Shown here piece after piece: positions 20,551-30,989 of a DNA stretch of 58,507 bases. The stretch is taken from the NCBI GenBank assembly GCA_003427395.1, contig BFEA01000669.1, forward strand, positions 387,554 to 446,060, read 5' to 3'. The translations under genes and the position numbers were made by a program. The notes under the pieces are model-generated. The model was not told where the DNA came from, ran no database searches, and saw only the letters and a program-made list of their open reading frames with translations. Within the stretch, counting starts at the first letter, position 1, and every line of letters starts with the position of its first letter. Origin of the DNA: Chara braunii. Taxonomy: Eukaryota; Streptophyta; Charophyceae; Charales; Characeae.

Positions 20551-23500
20551 TCCCCTTCGTTAACCGCCGGGCCCTTTTTCAGCACACTATACCAACTGAG
20601 CGGGGTTGCGTCAATAATCTCCTCCAGCCCCCTCTCTGCATGGTGGCAATATGCCAGGGTACTGCGAAGCTGGCCAGCAGTTTTCCAATCCCTCCTGTCC
20701 GTGTCCCATAAGTCCGCTATCCTCACGACCCCCCGCTTTACCCAGGCTTTCCAGGGGGAGGCTGAGCTGCACATTACCTGCCCCTGACTATTTGTAATCC
20801 ACCTGTTGCCGAATAGGGGCTGCCTCATAATCTCCTCCCACCTCTCCAACGGGACTTTTTCCGGTGAGGGCAACCTCCTCCGACCTTCGCCAGCGGCGGA
20901 TGCTAGTAATAGATCACTTCCAGATTCTCCTCCAGGGGCAAATGAGTCCAAAGCTTCGTCCAATTGAGGGACATTTTGGTCGTTTTCTTCACTCACCCTC
21001 ACCAAATCCATCTTATCCATCATCTGATAATCAGTTTTTCTCGTCATCCAAACTGATCTTGTTGCTTTCTCTCCTTCCACGGAGGAAGAGATTGAGATGT
21101 CCCGATCCCGGAACTGTGCCGCAATCGTCCTGTCATGGCCAGGAGGAGGAGGAGGAAGAGGAGGACGAGAGAGAGGAGTAGGATTACAGGAAGGAGTACG
21201 AGGAGTAGGATTACAGGAAGGAGTACGAGGAGTAGGAGGAGGAGGAGGAGGAGGATGAATGCTTGCTTCCGTCTTTGACGTAGTATCTAATTTTTCTTTT
21301 TTATTAGGAGAATTGGTGTGAATCAAAGCTTGGCGCTTTCCACGCCCTGATGCTGCTCCTTCTCCAGAGCGCGCCACGTTATCCAAGGAATTGCCACCAG
21401 CAACTCTGGCCGCCATAGTCGCAGCTTTGTGGAAGTCGAGTTCTTCTTGATACTGGCTAAGGTCAAAATTGGTCACGGAGTCCTTCCCGTTTGATCTCAC
21501 CACAGCTCTGTCGTAGGCTCTGGCCGCATCCTCTTCCTCAGTGAAGAGCCCAAGGTAGATTAATTTTTTCCGCCTCATCCTCGCCTCCCAGCGGCCGCCT
21601 GTATGAAGCGTGACTCCTCTGTACCGAGATCTGCCACGTGAGAAACATCTCCTTTGTCTTCGCAAGCTATCAATGTACTCTTCCTTGGTCAGATGCGCAA
21701 CCTTTTGTAGATCAGCATCATAGTCCGAGGCCGTGAAATTGAGCTCCGCTGCGGGGCCTCGAAATTTCAGCACCGCCCTGTCGTAAGCTCTGGCAGCTGC
21801 ATCGGCTGTGGTGAATCCACCTAGATACACTTGCTTTCCACCATCCGAAATACACGACGTCCATCCACCAGTTCGCCTGCAGATTGCCACTCCTCTGTAG
21901 TTCGAGCTCCTTGACTTGGGACCATACCGTGTACCATCTGATTTAACAGCTGAGACCGCGGGCTCAGATGCGGGATCACCTCCTTCCGTCTTGATTGTTT
22001 CTTCCGGCTGCTGCTGCTGGTTGCTCTGAGGCAGCCGAGTGCTGGGTACTCTCCGAGTTACACGAGTTCCAACCGCTGGTTCAGTTCTGGCAACGATTCC
22101 GGTTCCAATGCTCATTCCAGGTCCATTGTCAGTTCCTGGCCCAGCCTCAGTTGCAGCGCTGACTGCACCTATGGTTCCGTCGCCGGTTGCAAAACTTGTT
22201 CCATGTCCAATTTCTTCAGTCGTCCTCACGGAATCGATCTTATCCACCATCGGACGATCGGTTTCAGTTTTTGTCCAAACTGATCTTGTCGGTTTCCTCC
22301 TCTCTATTGTCAGAGTCCGACAATGTTCTCCTCCCACGGAGGAAGAGATTGAGATGTCCCGATCCTGTGCCGCGACCATAACTGACCCCGACAGCCTTCT
22401 GTCATGGCCAGGAGGAGGAGGATGACAGAGAGGAGGAGTACGAGTAGGAGGAGGAGGAGGGATGCTTGCTTCCGTCTTTGAGGCAGTATCACTTTTTATT
22501 TTTTTGTTAGGAGAATTGTTGTGGATCAAAGCTCCCCGCTTTCCACTTCCTGATGCCGCTCCTGCTCCAGAGCGCGCCCCGTTATCCGAGGACTTGCCAC
22601 CAGCATCTCTGGCCGCCATTGCCGCAGCTTTGTGGAAGTCGACGTCTCCTTGATACTGGGTAAAGTCAAAATTGGTCATGGCGGCCTTCCCGCTCGATCT
22701 CACCAGAGCTCTGTCGTAGGCTCTGGCCGCATCCTCTTCGTCCTCAAAGAGCCCACCGTATATGTACTTTTTTATGAGGACTCGTCTCATCCTCGCCTCC
22801 CCGTGGCTGCACTTATGAAGCTTGACTCCTCTATACTGAGACCTGCCGCATGAGAAACATCTCCTTTGTCTTCGCAAGCTACGAACGAACTCTTCCTTGG
22901 TCAGATGTGCAACCTTTTGCATATCAGCATCATAGTCTGAAGCTGTGAAATTGACCTTCGCTGTAGGGCCTCGAAATTTCAGCACCGCCCTGTCGTAAAC
23001 TCTGGCAGCTGCATCGGCTGTGGTGAATCCACCTAGATACACTTGCTTTGCATCAACCCAAATATACGACTCCCACCTACCCTTTCGCTTGCAGAATGTC
23101 ACTCCTTTGTAGTCCGAGCTCCTTGCCCTGGGACCATAGCATGTACCAGCTGGTTTCACAACTGGGACCTCCGATGCGGGACCACCTCCTCCCGTCTTGA
23201 TTGTTTCGTCCGGCTGCTGCTGCTGCTGCTGGTTGCTCCGAAGCAGCCGAGTGCTGGGTACTCTCCGAGTTAGACGAGTCGCGACTGCTGGTTCGGTTCT
23301 GGCTTGGGTTCCGGTTCCGATCCCCGTTCCAGGTCCATTTTCAGTTCCTGGTCCAACCTCAGATGCAGCACCGGTTCCAGAACTTGTTCCACGCGCACTT
23401 CTTCTTGGGCCAGCCCCGCTTCCCGTCCCGATCCCAGCCCTTGTTCCAGCTCCAATTGCAGTTCCGGTTCGAGCTCCTGCTGCAGTCGCTGTTCCATCTC

Positions 23501-26500
23501 TGGTTCCAGCTCCGGCCTCAGGTCCGGTTCCAGCTCCGGTTCCAGCTCCGGTTCGAGCTCTGGTCTCAGGTCCGGTTCTAACTCTTCCAGTTCCAGTCCC
23601 AGCTCCAGTTCCAGTTCCAGTTCTAGCTCTTCCAGTCCCAGCTCCAGTCCCAGCTCCAGCTCCAGTTCCAGTTCTAGCTCTTCCAGTCCCAGCTCCAGTC
23701 CCAGCTCCAGTCCCAGCTCCAGTCCCAGCTCCAGTCCCAGCTCCAGTCACAGCTCCAGTCCCAGTTCCAGTTCCGGTTTTAACTCTTCCAGTCCCAGTTC
23801 CAGTCCCAGTTCCAGTCCCAGCTCCGGTCTCAGGTCCGATTCTAGCTCTGGTTCCAGCTCCAGTTTCAGTTCCAGCTCTCATTACACGAGCTCCAGCTCC
23901 AGTTGCGGTTCCGGCTCTACCTCGGGTTCCAGCTCCGGTTCCAGCTCCGGTTCCAGCTCCGGTTCCAGCTTTGTGTACCACCTTTTCTTCTTTCTGCCCA
24001 TTCACAGAAATCAGTCGTGGCTCTAGTTCCAGTTCCAGTTCCAGCTCCGGTTCCAGCTTTGGGAACGCCCTTTGCTCATAGAGTACTGGCAGCTGCTTAA
24101 GTGGTCTCGGATTCATTGCACCTGGTCCGCTTTCCGTCATCTCCCTCCCAACAGGCAATATGACACCACATAGACGTTTATGAACAGCACTATGTACAGT
24201 CTGCACAGCTGTCCTTTCCGCTCCCTCCTCCTTCTCCTGCTTGTCCTTTTCATCCTCCGCTTCCTTCTCCCCTTCTTTGCCTTCCTCTCCTCGAGTATGG
24301 ACGGCTAGCTGCAAAGCTTCCGTCTTTGGTACAATTGTCTGCCCGTTGTGCACACGACGCAACGGGTTCTCCTTCTCCTTCTGCTCCTCCCCATCCTCCT
24401 CCTCCTTGTCCATGTCCCTCTCATCCTCCTCCTCCTGCATCCGAGTCGGTTCCTTCTCCTTCTCCTTCTGCTTCTGTTGTTCCATGCATTGTGCACGAAG
24501 AGCTTGTAGTAAATCCGACCTCAAGATGGTAGGTGCTCTTGGATCGCCACAGCCATAGCTATGGCAATAGCTATGGTGATGGCTATGGTGATGGCTATGG
24601 TGATATACTAGCAGAGGATCCTTTTCCTTCTTCACTTCCATCTCGTTCCTGTTGTCATTGTCAAATGATTGAAAGAGTCCGTGAGAAGAAGAAGGCATGG
24701 ACATAGCTATCTGGCTATGGCGGCCACGCTGACGGTGTACCAGCAACTGCTGGTGCTTTGGCCCCTCAGTCTTCTCCTGCCCGTTGCTGCTCTGGTCGGT
24801 GATCATAATGGGCTGCAGGTCGCCCAACACAGGGACAGTTGCTTGGCTATGGCTGCCGTCCTGGGCCAGGAGATGTCCACTCCTCCGCTCTCTCTTCTGC
24901 TCCGCCTCCTCCTCCTCCTCCTCCTCCCTGTCCTGCTCCTCTTGCCCATTCCCTTGCTCGCTCCTCTCTTCCTCCTCCTCCTCACGTTTGACTTTCACAA
25001 CATGTAAATCTCCAGATGAGAGCGGAGTTGTACGGGCCAGATGGCGGCCCTGCTGCTGCAGCTGGTTCAGCACCTGGTCCAACTGTCGGACCAAGTACTG
25101 GTCCTCCTCCCTCTTCAGAAGCGAGGCGATGGCACTCCTATTTCCTGCTGGGCAGCTCACGAGTGATGGAGATCGTGTTTCAGCACCTGGTCCACCATTC
25201 TGACCAGGTGCTGATCCTGCCCAGCGAAGATCGACTACCGGTCGGGCCGAAGCTGAGGGCCTGTTACTCGATAGTAATGAGGCATGGAGAGACTGGGAGA
25301 GAGAGTAGGAGGAGGAGGAGGAGGAGGGGGGAAAGGCGGAAGAGGTCGTTGGTCCTGCAGAGGCTGGCAACACTAATGATAACGATGATTCATTGCCGCC
25401 ATTGAACAGCCCTGAAGCATGGAAAGGTAGGGAGAAAGAAGAGGAGGTGGAGGAGGGGGAGGAGGAGGAGGAGGAGGAGGTAGAAAAACACACAAGACCC
25501 TCGCTATTTATCTCTCGCTTCATGATATCGCGGGCAATTGAACCGTCGTCGGCTTTAGTTCTACCATTCGTGCCCATACTGCTAGTACTGCTGCTGCTGC
25601 GTCGGTTACTACGCTTAGTGCTGCTGCTGATATGTTCACTGCTAACCCGATCGGCACTACAGGCTTGCATTCTGATGACGACACGTGGCGGCAGCCTCTG
25701 TGTCTGGTCACATGCGGTGTGTCGAAGATCAATGAGGGGGTAATCAAGGGGGTAAGGAGACCCCAAAAGAGGTTCTGCTACAGATCCCAACCCCTCTCCT
25801 TCTTGATTAGGTCCCCCTGTTTCCTGATTGGACTTGTAAGTGTTGAAGCAGGGGTCTCGTGCTGTACTAAGTGGAAAGCCGTCAGAAGTTTCATCTTTAC
25901 GATTGGCATGCAGTGATTGCCTCATTGCACCCTCTTTGATATCCTGTAAGGACTGGGAGAGAAGGGGAACAGAGAGCGGGAGTGAGGAGGCGTTGGCACG
26001 ATGAGCATGCTGGTGGTGGTGCGACTCCAGCCGCCGGCAGCCCGCCAGACGAAGGCCGGCGGTTCCCACCGAATCATCGGCCAAGGCGGCCCGCGATAAG
26101 CTGCTTCGCTGACCCGCGGGCACGTGGCAGGCGCAATCTCCGCCGCCTCCGCCTGTCGTTAAGCAGCCGTCAGGATCGCCGCACACTGCTAAGCAGTGGA
26201 CGCTGCAGGAATCGTTGCCCCCGCCGCCGCCGCCGCCGCCGCCGGTCGTCAGGTCACCGGGATCCCCATAGGGTGCGAGGTGGAACAGGAATTGCGGCGG
26301 CGGCGGCGGCGCGCGCGATGGCGTTCGATCCAATGTGGCCGTTGCTGCGGCTTCCACGTCAGCAGCGGAGTCCTCGACTACCACCGTCATCCTCTCCCCC
26401 GTCATCGCGACAGCCTCCGCCATAGCCGCGGGGGGTGTGGGAGGGGGGGCCATCTGCGAAGCCGCCAGGGGCAGTGTAGCCGGAGCAGCCATAGCCATGG

Positions 26501-27089
26501 AGGAGGAGGCGAGAGGGATGTCCACCTCCTTGTTGACGGCCCATTCCCGTTGACAGATGCGGGACTCAAGGCCGTGACTACCGTCTTTCCCCAAATACAA
26601 TGCACCCTCATCATGACCGTATCTAGCCGGAGAGATAGCTTGTATACATTCATGATGCGGGTGCGCTGTGTTCCGGGCACAACGGGGATCAGCATGATTA
26701 TTAATCAGAGGGAGGCGAAAGCCATCTGCTGCCACCATTTTAGCCGGGCATTCGGCGGGGCGGGAAGGACTACAGTAACTCTCAGTCTCCTCCTCTCTAG
26801 CCGTCACCATCATCCCGATCTCCGACCTGCCGAGCTTGTCGCAACCGATTGCGCTGACCGGCTGAGCAGTTGACACGTGGACGTCATCGCCATCGGCAGA
26901 AGCGTCGCGCAGCTGGCGCCTCGGGACGAACAATGATGACCCTGCTGACGTGGCAGAAGATGAGAAGTGCACAGGGGTCATCCGTGTGCACACCATCGCT
27001 GTACATCGTTGATTGCCAAAACGGCCAGATTCTGTGAACCCGATGCCGCGCGAGCCATCGGTTGGAGTAGCCGGAAAGCTGTGCGACAT
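20442..27089 (-). CDS. Quadruple-AP2-domain transcription factor-like protein, C-terminally fused to LINE sequence
   Basis: An unbroken frame of about 2215 codons from an ATG at 27089; the frame stays open upstream to about 27198 and another tool-style start at 27125 is GTG. Four AP2 domains form two double modules at about residues 1325-1480 and 1730-1885. YRG elements are YKGV, YRGV, YRGV, YRGV; second elements include [14 protein letters not shown] and [14 protein letters not shown]. The within-module linker ([20 protein letters not shown]) resembles the AP2/ANT linker, so DNA binding in the nucleus is expected from the family. PNKKIKSD and PNKKEKLD could be nuclear signals. The second domain of module 1 has SHGEAR where GRWEAR is usual, losing a DNA-contacting Trp. 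Elsewhere there are Glu/Gln coiled-coil stretches, a His-rich patch (24550-24605), a long GAGT repeat (23280-24090), and a MITE (residues ~134-169). The last ~135 residues match LINE-A ORF2. Introns cannot be excluded, and the N-terminal ~1000 residues could be non-coding in life. Certain for the AP2 domains, moderate for the full model. Confidence 0.7.
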   Translation of the reverse strand: MSHSFPATPTDGSRGIGFTESGRFGNQRCTAMVCTRMTPVHFSSSATSAGSSLFVPRRQLRDASADGDDVHVSTAQPVSAIGCDKLGRSEIGMMVTAREEETESYCSPSRPAECPAKMVAADGFRLPLINNHADPRCARNTAHPHHECIQAISPARYGHDEGALYLGKDGSHGLESRICQREWAVNKEVDIPLASSSMAMAAPATLPLAASQMAPPPTPPAAMAEAVAMTGERMTVVVEDSAADVEAAATATLDRTPSRAPPPPPQFLFHLAPYGDPGDLTTGGGGGGGGGNDSCSVHCLAVCGDPDGCLTTGGGGGDCACHVPAGQRSSLSRAALADDSVGTAGLRLAGCRRLESHHHQHAHRANASSLPLSVPLLSQSLQDIKEGAMRQSLHANRKDETSDGFPLSTARDPCFNTYKSNQETGGPNQEGEGLGSVAEPLLGSPYPLDYPLIDLRHTACDQTQRLPPRVVIRMQACSADRVSSEHISSSTKRSNRRSSSSTSSMGTNGRTKADDGSIARDIMKREINSEGLVCFSTSSSSSSSPSSTSSSFSLPFHASGLFNGGNESSLSLVLPASAGPTTSSAFPPSSSSSSYSLSQSLHASLLSSNRPSASARPVVDLRWAGSAPGQNGGPGAETRSPSLVSCPAGNRSAIASLLKREEDQYLVRQLDQVLNQLQQQGRHLARTTPLSSGDLHVVKVKREEEEEERSEQGNGQEEQDREEEEEEEAEQKRERRSGHLLAQDGSHSQATVPVLGDLQPIMITDQSSNGQEKTEGPKHQQLLVHRQRGRHSQIAMSMPSSSHGLFQSFDNDNRNEMEVKKEKDPLLVYHHSHHHSHHHSYCHSYGCGDPRAPTILRSDLLQALRAQCMEQQKQKEKEKEPTRMQEEEDERDMDKEEEDGEEQKEKENPLRRVHNGQTIVPKTEALQLAVHTRGEEGKEGEKEAEDEKDKQEKEEGAERTAVQTVHSAVHKRLCGVILPVGREMTESGPGAMNPRPLKQLPVLYEQRAFPKLEPELELELELEPRLISVNGQKEEKVVHKAGTGAGTGAGTGAGTRGRAGTATGAGARVMRAGTETGAGTRARIGPETGAGTGTGTGTGTGRVKTGTGTGTGAVTGAGTGAGTGAGTGAGTGAGTGRARTGTGAGAGTGAGTGRARTGTGTGAGTGTGRVRTGPETRARTGAGTGAGTGPEAGAGTRDGTATAAGARTGTAIGAGTRAGIGTGSGAGPRRSARGTSSGTGAASEVGPGTENGPGTGIGTGTQARTEPAVATRLTRRVPSTRLLRSNQQQQQQPDETIKTGGGGPASEVPVVKPAGTCYGPRARSSDYKGVTFCKRKGRWESYIWVDAKQVYLGGFTTADAAARVYDRAVLKFRGPTAKVNFTASDYDADMQKVAHLTKEEFVRSLRRQRRCFSCGRSQYRGVKLHKCSHGEARMRRVLIKKYIYGGLFEDEEDAARAYDRALVRSSGKAAMTNFDFTQYQGDVDFHKAAAMAARDAGGKSSDNGARSGAGAASGSGKRGALIHNNSPNKKIKSDTASKTEASIPPPPPTRTPPLCHPPPPGHDRRLSGSVMVAAQDRDISISSSVGGEHCRTLTIERRKPTRSVWTKTETDRPMVDKIDSVRTTEEIGHGTSFATGDGTIGAVSAATEAGPGTDNGPGMSIGTGIVARTEPAVGTRVTRRVPSTRLPQSNQQQQPEETIKTEGGDPASEPAVSAVKSDGTRYGPKSRSSNYRGVAICRRTGGWTSCISDGGKQVYLGGFTTADAAARAYDRAVLKFRGPAAELNFTASDYDADLQKVAHLTKEEYIDSLRRQRRCFSRGRSRYRGVTLHTGGRWEARMRRKKLIYLGLFTEEEDAARAYDRAVVRSNGKDSVTNFDLSQYQEELDFHKAATMAARVAGGNSLDNVARSGEGAASGRGKRQALIHTNSPNKKEKLDTTSKTEASIHPPPPPPPTPRTPSCNPTPRTPSCNPTPLSRPPLPPPPPGHDRTIAAQFRDRDISISSSVEGEKATRSVWMTRKTDYQMMDKMDLVRVSEENDQNVPQLDEALDSFAPGGESGSDLLLASAAGEGRRRLPSPEKVPLERWEEIMRQPLFGNRWITNSQGQVMCSSASPWKAWVKRGVVRIADLWDTDRRDWKTAGQLRSTLAYCHHAERGLEEIIDATPLSWYSVLKKGPAVNEGDWIKIRGEVGRVGWCDKKRGRPHRSLYTRRGGAPPL
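20990..23420 (-). repeat. In-frame ~1.21-kb tandem duplication creating two double-AP2 modules
   Basis: CAGCCGAGTGCTGGGTACTC recurs at 22032 and 23244 (1212 bp, 404 codons), and ACTGATCTTG-containing blocks recur near 21050 and 22280. All four AP2 domains keep this offset. Small length differences come from CTG and GGA runs. The duplication made the four-domain protein from a two-domain ancestor. Confidence 0.9.
23280..24090 (-). repeat. Coding hexanucleotide array (Gly-Ala-Gly-Thr repeat)
   Basis: On the coding strand, units like GGAACTGGAGCT and GGGACTGGAGCT keep the AP2 frame open and encode about 250 residues of alternating Gly with Ala/Thr. The DNA unit matches the non-coding array at 3880-4435. 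Confidence 0.9.
24860..25500. repeat. GGA/TCC-rich coding tracts within the AP2 frame
   Basis: CTCCTCCTC and GGAGGAGG tracts encode Glu and Ser runs. They are likely mutable in length but keep frame as triplets. Confidence 0.7.
26579..26689. mobile_element. MITE family A, copy 3, inside the AP2 reading frame
   Basis: The left end CCGTCTTTCCCCAAATACAA follows a TA (26579-26580). The internal ATGACCGTATCTAGCCGGAG and the right GGGTGCGCTGTGTTCCGGG match the family; the last ~12 bases of the right end are decayed. On the minus strand it is read in frame and contributes a peptide containing [20 protein letters not shown]. Similar peptides can be read from other MITE copies (for example near 430-520), so this stretch is MITE-derived rather than ancestral protein. 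Confidence 0.8.
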
Positions 27090-27442
27090 CACCGCCTTCC
27101 TCACGTCGCCCACTGCGTCAGACACACCCCGAGTTCCAACCCGCGTTAGCGTTGCTGATTCCAGAGTCGGTAACTGGGTTAATAATGGGACTACTACCTA
27201 CCGGTAGTTCAGTTGGTGATAGGAGTCGCAGCAGCGGTCGCCGAGGAGGGAGGGACCAGGTAGGTTAATAGTGCCCAACGGGGTTGTCAAGGGATGAGCG
27301 ACCGAGGTAATTAATGAGCGGACGACCGAGGTTAACTGGGTTAAAAGCCGGCTTTAATGGGTTCACAAGACGGACCGGCGTGGCTCCGCCCGCATCACGA
27401 AAAGGGAGATTGGAAAGGCACAAATCGTTGATTGATGGAGAG

Positions 27443-27445
<3 letters not shown>

Positions 27446-27518
<73 letters not shown>

Positions 27519-27608
27519 TGCATTTGTTGATATGATTTGAGGGAGAGAGACAGAGAGAGAGAGCGACAGAAAGAGAGAGAGAGAGAGAGGAGAGGGGGTG
27601 GGGGCTAC

Positions 27609-27666
<58 letters not shown>
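27446..27666. repeat. (GA)n microsatellites
   Basis: Three GA tracts (27446-27512, 27543-27590, 27612-27666) separated by short unique DNA, about 350 bases upstream of the AP2 start. An unresolved base is at 27734. Confidence 0.98.
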
Positions 27667-27669
<3 letters not shown>

Positions 27670-28110
27670 GTAAAATTGATGTATGGGTCAAATTGCGGCC
27701 GCGATCTATTTCACGGTTGGAATGATTTTTAAANTGTATTGAAAGCGGTGTGAAGAAGTCGAGGTTCAAGAGAATGAGCAGTGTTTTTGTGAGAAGCATA
27801 GTCGTCGTAAGGACCGGTAGAGAACAAGATGGGTATGAAAGGGGGATGTTGTATAGCTACTGCCTGACCTTGCTGCTGAGGTGGAATGCCGATAATGATA
27901 GTGATACCAAAGGAATACAGGCGGGTAAGAAGAAAGAGCAATGGCCGTTTGTTTGGAACACGAACATAACATAGCTGAATAAAGTACAAGGATCCCCTAA
28001 TAATGAGAAAGAAGAAAGGTGTTTCAGGTCTTCGAAACAAAGAAATAAGTTACCCCCTCCTAAGCCCTAATATGTTAATAACGACATACTGCAAACACCG
28101 TCATTCCTTA

Positions 28111-28290
28111 AAGACATATACTGTAAGTCAAAACCCCGGCCGCCATAAACAGTACGGACCTCGGCGACAAAGACTTAACCCCCTCCGACCCTCCGACCCA
28201 AAGACATATACTGTAAGTCAAAACCCCGGCCGCCATAAACAGTACGGACCTCGGCGACAAAGACTTAACCCCCTCCGACCCTCCGACCCC
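28111..28290. repeat. Perfect 90-bp tandem duplication
   Basis: 28111-28200 and 28201-28290 are identical except for the last base. Each unit starts AAGACATATACTGTAAGTCA. The identity contrasts with the decay of neighbouring repeats: a recent event, or an assembly duplication. Confidence 0.95.
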
Positions 28291-28397
28291 CTAGGAAAGT
28301 GAAGAATATATATACATATATATATCGTCATACATCATTTACACACTTACACATCCTCTTCCATTCGATCGAAGGATCCATGAACAACGTTGATTTC

Positions 28398-28501
28398 TAC
28401 AGTCTTCCCCCGAACACAATGCACCCTCATTTTGGTCGAACCTGACCGGAAATATAGGTTGCGTCATTATCGTGGTGCGTTACGTGCGGGGGAAGAGGGT
28501 A
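28398..28501. mobile_element. MITE family A, copy 4
   Basis: Element 28400-28499 (100 bp) with TA on both sides; left end CAGTCTTCCCCCGAACACAA, right end GTGCGGGGGAAGAGGG. It has the internal GACCGGAAATATAGG motif typical of the family. Confidence 0.85.
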
Positions 28502-28610
28502 GTCACCAAGAAAAACCAAGGACAACCAACGGCCGTCGAGTTGGTTGCTTTTGATTTGGCCATTTCTTTCACTGGGTATAGGGCCTCGCAACAAGCCAGG
28601 AAAAACGAAA

Positions 28611-28660
28611 CGGAACGGAACGGAACGGAAGGAAACGAAACAAAACGAATTTTTTTCTCG
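28611..28660. repeat. AACGG/AAACG short tandem repeat
   Basis: Repeated GAAACGGAACGG units, next to an A run at 28796-28818. Confidence 0.7.
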
Positions 28661-28973
28661 CGAGGGTGCGCGAGGGCGGAAGTTCGTTTTCTTTCTGCTT
28701 CGTTTTCTGCTGCATCGCCATACGCAGCACCACGAAACGAGAACCAGTGAGTACAGCTAATCTACAAGGAGGAGAATTGCTTTCAGTGTTCCGGAAAAAA
28801 AAAAAAAAAAAAAAAAAACAGTGAATACAAAAAAAGAAAACAAAAAAAACTGTATACCGCCCTGCGCAGCCAAACGGGAGCGAGGAGCAGGACAGGCGAG
28901 GTGGCCCTTTTCTCACTCCTCCCGCCTCCACCACCATAGATCGACCGCCACACCACTCTGGAAATGTGAAAGA

Positions 28974-29580
28974 AAGACAAAAAATGTGGCGGGTGCATCT
29001 GGCCATGTTCTAGCGAGAAGTTCATTCCCATTTTGCAAATTTCGAGAATGGTGAGGCTATGGGCCTCGCCACACCACTCTCGAATCTCGAAAATTTTCGA
29101 GAGCTGTCAGGAATTTTCGAGAGGCCGGTTTTCGAGAGAAAATGGCCCTTCGCCACATAGCACACTAGACCGGCCTCTCGAAATGGTCGAACTGGAGTGC
29201 GGACAGGCGAGAAAACGGCCTGACAACTCTCGAAATGGAAGTCGAAGTCGAGCGCGGAGCGGCGGTATTACGAAAACTCCAACGCTGCAGGCTGGGCGAA
29301 AACATCGTTTCGAGAGGGCACTCGAAAACGCCTTCCTGACAGCTCTCAAACAGTTTCGAGTTTTTTTTTCGAGCGATGCTGTGTGGCGGTGCCCGACTCA
29401 CGAATTTTCGAGATTGGAGAGTGGTGTGGCGAGGCCGTATGCCCTGAACCTTACCTTTGGGCCTCGCTGCACTAAGCACATGCACAAAAGACAAACTATG
29501 GTGGTGTATACTTCCATGTTCTAGTGGGAAGATTCATTCATTCACATCACATTTTGCACAGTGGTGGAGCAAGGGCGTTT
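28974..29580. mobile_element. TTTCGAGA-rich fold-back element 1
   Basis: Inverted segments: CTCGCCACACCACTCTCGAA (from about 29067) against its counterpart near 29405-29440, and GAGAGCTGTCAGGAA (about 29098) against TTCCTGACAGCTCTC (about 29332). The element is packed with TTTCGAG/CTCGAAA. Outside the arms, a module with CATGTTCTAG, GAAGATTCATTC and CATTTTGCA occurs in direct orientation near 29004-29035 and 29512-29555. The same module flanks fold-back 2. No coding capacity is visible. Confidence 0.65.
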
Positions 29581-29613
29581 GGCCATCCCTTCCTTCACTT
29601 ATCACTTACTTAC

Positions 29614-29722
29614 TACAGTCTTCCCCCGAATACAACGCACGGTCATTATGGCTGAATTTAGACCGAAAGATAGGCCAAATTCAGCTATAATGACCGTGCG
29701 TTGTATTCGGGGGAAGACTGTA
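29614..29722. mobile_element. MITE family A, copy 5 (near-perfect palindrome)
   Basis: Element 29616-29720 (105 bp) with TA duplications at 29614-29615 and 29721-29722. Arms of about 47 bp differ at about one position; ends CAGTCTTCCCCCGAATACAA and inverse. As single-stranded DNA or RNA it would fold into one long hairpin. Confidence 0.95.
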
Positions 29723-29741
29723 GACCCCGCCTGCCCCAAAA

Positions 29742-29762
29742 CACCCCCCCCCCCCCCCCCCC
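29742..29762. repeat. Poly-C tract
   Basis: About 20 C, followed by TTC and an A-rich stretch. Confidence 0.9.
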
Positions 29763-30385
29763 TTCAAAAACGAAGGCCGAAAAGAAAAAGAAAAAACGTC
29801 CATTCCGAAAAAGGAAAGGCCAGGCGACGCCCGCCACCGCCAAACAAAGACCTATGCAACCTGCCCTTGGTCGCCCGCACTCCAACCTCTGAGCCGACCG
29901 TTTCGGCTACCGGTCTGTGCCCTGCCCCCGACCGTGCACCTTGTAGACTCCCCATAAACCCCGTTAGGACTTGTCGACACTTCCATAAAAAGGACGGCCC
30001 GCTACACGACGAAGTGCAACGGGGTAAGACGCAGCCTTTGGCTGCGAACAAGGACTCCTGATCGCTTGCAGAAGTCAGAAAAGATAATCTACTACCTTGT
30101 TGGACACATCCCCGCACGTCCGTGAGAGTTGGGGGGTGGTTGGTGGGTCCTTGCAAGGCCCCACGAAAATCGAGTCGAGGTGCTGCAGGCGGGGGCGGCA
30201 GCAACCTCCTCGCGAAGGGCTCAGTTTCCTTTTTTTTTTGTCTGATGACGACCTGACCCCTCGCGAGCCCTTTTTTTTTTTTCGATGGTGATTTGTGTGG
30301 GGCTGTGTGGGGCGATGTGAACACTGAACGAACTCGTGAAATTCTTCGTTTCGTTCGTGTGCCGTGCGGCGAGGCACATAGGGAC

Positions 30386-30494
30386 TACCGTCTTCCCCCG
30401 AACATAACGCACCCTAAAAATGAATGTACACGAGTTATATTTCCGGCCAGATACAGCCAAAGTGAGGGTGCGTTGTGTTCGGGGGAAGACGGTA
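30386..30494. mobile_element. MITE family A, copy 6
   Basis: Element 30388-30492 (105 bp), TA on both sides, ends CCGTCTTCCCCCGAACATAA and inverse. It is the closest relative of copy 1: they share ACGCACCCTAAAAATGAATG and differ at only a few positions over 105 bp although they lie 30 kb apart. Confidence 0.95.
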
Positions 30495-30544
30495 GCGGCA
30501 CTGCTCACCAAAAGCACAGAAGAGAAAAATTACGGCAATGCATC

Positions 30545-30830
30545 TTTCCAGGTTCTAGGGAAAGATTCGTTCTCATTTTGTACATTTGGCAAGTGGCGTG
30601 CGCGGCGAGGAGGCCTATGCTCACTCACACTGAGACTCTTTTCAACTTGCCTGTGGACTTAATTGCGATTAGGTGCATCCAGGTTGGACTGTACAAGAGG
30701 TCCGATGCGTCGAAGTAGTCAGTGGGGCAGCGAGGCCCATGCTCACACTGAGGCTTGTTCAACTTACATGTGGACGTAATTGCGGTTAGGTGCATCCACG
30801 TTGGACTGTAAAAAAGAGGTCAGATGCATT
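30545..30830. repeat. Tandem duplication, about 126 bp, with fold-back module
   Basis: CGAGGAGGCCTATGCTCAC (about 30606) recurs as CGAGGCCCATGCTCAC (about 30730), each followed by a GGTGCATCCA-GTTGGACTGTA segment. The upstream part (30552-30585) is one more copy of the TTCTAGGGAAAGATTCGTTC module found in the fold-backs. Confidence 0.75.
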
Positions 30831-30989
30831 TAGGAAAGTCTTCATGTGAGTGTGCCGCCGTGAGTCTTGCACGCTCAAGCCCCAGTGCGCACCTGCTCTT
30901 TCCTTTCTTTTTTCCCCCCTTTTCTGCAGCGCCGCGACCTTGAGATAGCATCATCATCATTGAACTGAGATACCAACTAGCACAGCATC

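Larger units (their letters stand above)
18590..20862 (-). pseudogene. LINE-A ORF2 C-terminal remnant (5'-truncated)
   Basis: Minus-strand frames match the C-terminal half of the LINE-A protein at 32830-34341. First comes [15 protein letters not shown] (about 20855-20810); then a block with HTTLEQ and an adjacent cysteine pair (19750-19640); then EWRAILGGY and FRVARRAVLWALWW (about 19510-18990); and finally a tail containing RPPEDFPYPFP (near 18765). No reverse transcriptase core is present, so the copy is truncated at its 5' end. It is broken by many frame changes and by two internal tandem duplications. Its first ~420 bases are read in frame as the C-terminus of the AP2 protein. Confidence 0.8.

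Noticed and set aside
23197-24081. Plus-strand 294- and 240-codon frames opposite the AP2 gene
   Set aside because: Hexamer-driven shadows of the AP2 coding array.
27089-27125. Start of the AP2 protein at 27125
   Set aside because: That codon is GTG; the first ATG in frame is at 27089, which is preferred for a nuclear gene.
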